Positions 60,179 to 64,000 of a stretch of DNA of 64,000 nt are shown piece by piece; position 1 is the stretch's first letter; the number at the start of each line of letters is the position of its first letter. The position numbers and the translations under genes are program-made. This stretch comes from Chlorops oryzae. Lineage: Eukaryota; Arthropoda; Insecta; Diptera; Chloropidae. The notes below the pieces were generated by a model, which was not told where the DNA came from, searched no databases, and was given only the letters and a program-made list of their open reading frames with translations. The DNA lies in NCBI GenBank assembly GCA_020466095.1, contig CM035806.1, positions 114,411,080-114,475,079 on the forward strand. The letters are read 5' to 3'.

Positions 60179-61592
60179 GAATCACATTTTGCTTTTCTTC
60201 CAACGTGCTCAGCGTAACTGCGTCGCTGCCGTCAGTTTTTTGCTGTTTCTCCTCTTCTTGATGTTTGTTTTGTTTCTTTTCGCTGCTGCGCTCGCTGTTG
60301 TTATTGTAGTTGGGTTTAGCATTGCCCCTTGCCTTTTCACACATAGGAGTAATGTGCCTTCCACTGCAGTTGTCACATTTAATCCAATTTGCTTTACAAA
60401 ATTTAGAGTTATGATTTTTATTACCACATCTGAAGCATCTGCCTTCTTTCACTAAAATTCGCTTCTTTTCTTCGATGGAAGAGGACGCTTTACAGTTTTT
60501 GGTGGCGTGAATTTTTCGCTTGCAAAAAATACAATTGTTGTTTTTACTGTTGTCGCTGTCGCTAGTGAGCAATCCCGCTGCCGTACCCAATTGATCTTGG
60601 GCATCTCTTTTTGCCACACGCTTATCGGACATGCTCGCCTTTTCTAATGCTTCCATTTCGACCTTAACAAAATCAAGCAAGGTCTTTAAGCTTTTACTGT
60701 TACTTGCGCTTTCTCCTCGCTCATCTAGCACTGTGCTGTTGATTGTGACTGTACTGGATGTTTTATAGAACAGTAAACGTAGTTGTGCTGGAAGTGCTGC
60801 CAACATACTGGATTTTGCCATGAGGTCATAATGTGAAGGTGAAACTTGTAATGCCGACAGAGATCGGATTGTTGCACTGACCTCATTATAGAGATGGCGT
60901 AGGCCCTTCACATCACTCGCAGAATTTACTCTATTTAAACTCATTAATTTCTGTATGAACTTCTCTACAATTTTCTCCTGGTCTCCATATTCCTCTAATA
61001 GCAATTCAATAGCTTCATCATAACAAGCTTCTGTAGGAGTAAATCCTGCAATCGACTCTGCCGCTTTTCCCCTCAAGGATTCGCTGAGAAAGTTAAATTT
61101 CGCTGCAGTTGAAATTTTGCGATTTTCATGCACAGCGCGCTTGAACTGCTTCCAAAAGGGCAACCAATTTTCAAAATTTCCGTCGAACTTCCTTAATTCA
61201 AATGCCTTTAACTTTACGCCGCTAGCCTCGCTCGCGTCGTTGTTTGAACCACCGGAAACTCTGGCTGCGCCATCAACTCTAAAATGCGTATTGAGTGCTA
61301 GGTCCAATCGCGCAATGGTAGCAACCGCTCTATCGTCGTACTCAATCACCGCATCACATTCCCTTTGAAAATCCTCAGGTTTTACCGTACCACGGACTGC
61401 TGCATCCGCCCTTTCTAGATTGTTATGGGCGTTCTTAATACGACATAAGTACGAGGAAAGATCGGACTCTGTTGCATCCCTTGCACTATCACTCACGAAC
61501 TTAGTATTTTCAATCGATTTTAGATAATCGGCAACCGCATTACATAACTTGGTAAGCTGAGTGCGACACGTGGCCCTATACACTTGATCCAT
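60114..61592 (-). CDS. BEL gag (DUF1759-type), open reading frame
   Basis: 492 codons from MDQVYRATCRTQLTKLCN. The N-terminal part is helical; the conserved gag core includes LRKFDGNFENWLPFWKQFK, FLSESLRGKAAESIAGF and LLEEYGDQEKIVEKFIQKL. Three zinc-knuckle-like motifs follow: CIFCKRKIHATKNC, CFRCGNKNHNSKFC and CDNCSGRHITPMC. The last 20 residues are read in the wrong frame because of the T-run change; in an intact element gag continues into pol without a stop. Otherwise undamaged. Confidence 0.9.
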   Translation of the reverse strand: MDQVYRATCRTQLTKLCNAVADYLKSIENTKFVSDSARDATESDLSSYLCRIKNAHNNLERADAAVRGTVKPEDFQRECDAVIEYDDRAVATIARLDLALNTHFRVDGAARVSGGSNNDASEASGVKLKAFELRKFDGNFENWLPFWKQFKRAVHENRKISTAAKFNFLSESLRGKAAESIAGFTPTEACYDEAIELLLEEYGDQEKIVEKFIQKLMSLNRVNSASDVKGLRHLYNEVSATIRSLSALQVSPSHYDLMAKSSMLAALPAQLRLLFYKTSSTVTINSTVLDERGESASNSKSLKTLLDFVKVEMEALEKASMSDKRVAKRDAQDQLGTAAGLLTSDSDNSKNNNCIFCKRKIHATKNCKASSSIEEKKRILVKEGRCFRCGNKNHNSKFCKANWIKCDNCSGRHITPMCEKARGNAKPNYNNNSERSSEKKQNKHQEEEKQQKTDGSDAVTLSTLEEKQNVILFANSERYYKRSRQQKQECVV

Positions 61593-61721
61593 TAGGATTC
61601 CGTATTAACGCGTATTCTAGTAATCAAGGCTTTTGTTTTTTTTTATTAACCACTACCGCCCGCTTCTACGTTCTTTAGTATGCCTCTTTGTTTTTTTTTT
61701 TTTTAAAGAACAATGTCTGTC

Positions 61722-61740
61722 GTCTCGGGTTTCGGCACCA
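61722..61740 (-). promoter_or_regulatory. BEL primer-binding site
   Basis: Directly abuts the 5' LTR; on the minus strand TGGTGCCGAAACCCGAGAC, a typical tRNA 3'-end complement starting TGG. Confidence 0.8.
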
Positions 61741-61982
61741 TGTAAAAAATACTAATAAATTTCCAATTATTTCCGAAATGAAACGCTTCGGTTCAAATGA
61801 CAGTCTCGACGAGTGGTTTAATACTAAATTCTAATATTTCAATAATAACAATCCAACTCAAGTTACATATCACTCAAGAAGAAGAAGAAAATGGTACAAA
61901 GAATTTGAGCAATAACAAAAGAAACAAGAAGATCATAAAATATCGGTCACATGCGACTATCGTGCATGCTACATTTTTTACA
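61741..61982 (-). repeat. BEL 5' LTR
   Basis: 242 bp, TGTAAAAAATAC...ATTTTTTACA, followed by the TATTG duplication (61983-61987). Confidence 0.95.
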
Positions 61983-61987
61983 TATTG

Positions 61988-62943
61988 ATACACTCTCTCC
62001 ATGTGACGGACTTTCTCTTCCATAGTTTTGAAGTCAGCAGCATATTTTTTGTTCTGTTTTATCAGATCTTTGTTTGATTGCTGACAACAATGCCTGTTAT
62101 TAGAAAAAATATCGTACACACGAATTAGTATTAAAAACAAGTGAGATTGTATAGTCAAGCAAGCTTGACTTTTGGATACCCACCACCCGTCTTTGAACAC
62201 ACCTATTTTGAAATTTTTCCAGGAGCAGCGGGTGGTGGGTATAACAAGGCAAACGGAATGGAAACTTACAGTTGGCTTTTCGAACGATTAATCTCGTTGT
62301 CGTCTACACCGAAATTGGGTGGAACGTTTTCGTTATTATCCAACACCTCAGTAATGTCTTCGAAGCTGTGCGGCACCTCGTCATCTAAAAATCGAAAGAG
62401 TTCATGCATTTTAGTGAGCATTCCATTAAAATGAAACAAAGTTTTGCATTTTTACCATCAATAGATTCTGTGGCGCGATTGCTTTCTTCTAAAAGGGAAA
62501 CCACGATCTTTTTCTGTTCCCTTCGTTCGATTCTGGAAGCATGTTCTTTATACAACACAATGTTTCCAAGCGATGTTGTGTTAATGGAAGGAACAGCACC
62601 ACGTTTTAAGAGTCGCTGCTTTGCAAATCCTGTGAACAATGGATGTGTTATAACAATTCTATAAGTTAATTTATTTATATTTACCCATTTAAAATTTTAT
62701 ATTATTCACAAAGTCTTCCGGTTTAAAATGATGCATGCAAATGTAAGAAGACTTCGTTATGCACTTGCTTCCACGGCCACAAAAATCCATCCATTTTTTA
62801 TAGATACCAGCATCCGATGGAAAGCTATGAAAACTACACTCGCCTTGTTTGCTCTCACAGTTAATTACCGCGCACTTCATTCTACTAGTTTTTATTTTAC
62901 TTCTTTCACTTGGTTGTTGCAAGAAAATTAACTTTTTATTCAA
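61988..62943 (-). pseudogene. P-element transposase, THAP domain and coiled coil exons
   Basis: Starts MNKKLIFLQQPSERS or, more likely, at MKCAVINC. The THAP C2CH pattern is CAVINC, YKKWMDFC and ICMHHFKPEDF. After a probable short intron (splice sites not settled) comes RLLKRGAVPSI, the THAP AVP box. Another intron (GATG|GTAAAA to TTTTTAG) leads to DDEVPHSFEDITEVLDNN. A longer intron (CT|GTAAGT to ATAACAG) contains a mini-me-like fragment and leads to HCCQQSNKDLIKQNKKYAAD and EEKVRHMERVYQY, the dimerising coiled coil. Here the BEL inserted. The THAP domain binds the transposon ends. Confidence 0.87.
62105..62255 (+). mobile_element. short mini-me-like fragment in a P-element intron
   Basis: AAACAAGTGAGATTGTATAG followed by the near-palindrome GTCAAGCAAGCTTGACTT and ATACCC matches the 5' end of mini-me copy B. 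It also contains an inverted pair ATACCCACCACCCG / CGGGTGGTGGGTAT (62177-62241). Confidence 0.5.
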
Positions 62944-63059
62944 TTCATTTTAAAACACGGCAGTCTCCGCTCAAAAAGTTCATAGAAAAGACGTCAACAA
63001 AAGAACAGCAGATTATGTACAAAGATAACAGACCAGCGCAACGCATAATCTTTTTGTCG
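62944..63059. other. short stretch between P element and mariner relic
   Basis: Probably includes the P-element 5' non-coding end; no TIR was recognised. Confidence 0.3.
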
Positions 63060-63233
63060 ATCATTCTTGGCTTTTTAATGACAAAAAATACTGTTCAATG
63101 CCAGGAATGACTTGAAAACCATTATTCGGACTCTGCTCCATCAAAAAGAACCATTTGTTATTGGTATGCCGAATTCAAACGTGGTCGTACAGACACGGAT
63201 GACATTCCATCTACTGGACGGCCAAATGACGCT
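63060..63233 (+). pseudogene. mariner transposase N-terminal relic
   Basis: Reads GFLMTKNTVQCQE, stop, then YSDSAPSKRTICYWYAEFKRG and STGRPNDA, matching the HTH region of irritans-type mariners (KNTVEAK.WL, SAPGKSTI.DWYAKFKRG). The stop replaces the expected Trp. Cut at 63233 by a Copia-like LTR. Confidence 0.8.
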
Positions 63234-63647
63234 TGTTGATGCGCGAATTTATTAGACGCTATTTTGAGAACTTAAAGTAATTTATTTTCGGTAATATTCA
63301 CAAAGAAGAAGAAATAATTTTTACAAAGAGAAAGAACTCAAATTATTTGTCTTTAACTCGCGGGTTCTTTACATCAACTAACCTTTTACGCGTTGACATG
63401 AGCTTTCGACTAGTGACGAGTGTAAGGTGAGTACCTGATGCAAGAGTAATTACATGAGTTGGCAGAGGGCCTTAAGAACAAGAAAATAGAGTTTTATGGA
63501 AATATGTACATAACAGTGAAACAGCAATTATATTAAATTGGCGGAATGCCTTAAACATAGTAAATTTTAACTACAAATTGGCGGAAGGCCTTAAACATAG
63601 TAAGGTTAATATAAAAATATATATTAAACTTATTTATGGCGGCAACA
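63234..63647 (-). repeat. 3' LTR of a Copia-like retrotransposon
   Basis: 414 bp, TGTTGATGCG to GCGGCAACA, preceded on the element strand by a purine-rich tract. Contains two copies of AATTGGCGGAAGGCCTTAAACATAGTA (about 63538 and 63577). The internal part continues to the right, out of the window. Confidence 0.75.
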
Positions 63648-63662
63648 TTCTCCCCCTCGTAA
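63648..63662 (-). promoter_or_regulatory. polypurine tract of the Copia-like element
   Basis: On the minus strand ACGAGGGGGAGAATG directly before the LTR; GAGGGGGAGAATG is the usual second-strand primer site of insect Copia elements. A similar tract recurs at about 63902-63917. Confidence 0.7.
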
Positions 63663-64000
63663 GCGATGTTCTAATGATCGAGCTTACCATCTATTTAGAA
63701 GAAACAAATCCTTAGTTTTGAGAGTAGAATTTATTAATTTTTAAATAAATTACAACTTCAAAATTTAAGTCTTTTTCGTTTCTCTGACGATAAATTACAA
63801 AAATCTTGAAGATTTTCATTTAAGTTTTTAAATACAATAAAATTCATAGGTATTTCGATATTTAAAGCAAAGTGATAAGTATCAAGTAGAAGTATTTATA
63901 ACATTCTCCCCCTCGTTAAAGAAATATTTTATATTTCTGTTAACGTTTATTTACGAACATCAAGTCTTGCCAATTTTGCTGACGGGCGGCTTAAGAATCC
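63663..64000 (-). other. 3' non-coding part of the Copia-like element
   Basis: AT-rich, no long frame. A second GAGGGGGAGAATG-type tract at about 63902-63917 hints at a duplicated 3' end. Confidence 0.4.

Overview
The window is nuclear DNA of a higher (brachyceran) fly and consists almost entirely of transposable elements nested inside one another. Pointers to a fly are: elements carrying (GTCY)n microsatellites of the dipteran mini-me type, a mariner almost identical in sequence to the horn-fly Himar1 type, introns of about 60 bp, AC-repeat-associated R1-clade retrotransposons and a P-type transposon. The species cannot be fixed from the sequence. Only one host gene is visible: the last two exons of a short-chain dehydrogenase (1010-1532), flanked by two mini-me copies in inverted orientation.

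Layout from left to right. 1-3000: dehydrogenase exons and mini-me copies. 3359-6186: a Tc1-like element with 200-bp inverted repeats, followed at once by an intact mariner. 7000-11450: wreck of a Helitron with a third mini-me inside it, and a Tc1 relic. 12400-21570: two 5'-truncated R1-clade retrotransposons bounded by AC repeats; between them lie a hAT-like shell (13470-20547), inside it a TA-flanked MITE (13797-19571), and inside that a Transib element (14125-19412) encoding a RAG1-like transposase. Transib has RSS-like ends, a CGTTG target duplication and a fresh 1692-bp internal duplication. 21784-23058: pieces of an unclassified transposase-like gene.

23303-62943 is one P-type transposon (THAP domain at the right end) split by a BEL/Pao retrotransposon (25417-61982, target duplication TATTG). 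The BEL is split by a Himar1-like mariner (27731-28935) and by a non-LTR retrotransposon (29125-58621). That non-LTR element is split by a mariner in its endonuclease domain and by a gypsy-type LTR element in its reverse transcriptase (target duplication CTTTT). Removing one target duplication at each of three sites restores an uninterrupted reading frame, so the nesting order is firm.

Between 32008 and 56335 the inner part has become a head-to-tail array of about 4.55-kb chimeric units: mariner 5' end, non-LTR endonuclease/RT, gypsy LTR, gypsy integrase, gypsy RNase H. The same gypsy-mariner junction occurs at 33495, 46079, 50265 and 54818. One unit received a 5.7-kb Jockey-clade element, which itself carries an unidentified 699-bp insertion with a hairpin and a 52-bp tandem repeat. 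The array also contains a 1172-nt pure T run and two deletion-rich patches that look like assembly error rather than biology.

The right end holds a mariner relic and the 3' LTR of a Copia-like element that leaves the window. Most coding regions are broken; the mariner at 5076-6101 and the BEL gag are open throughout.
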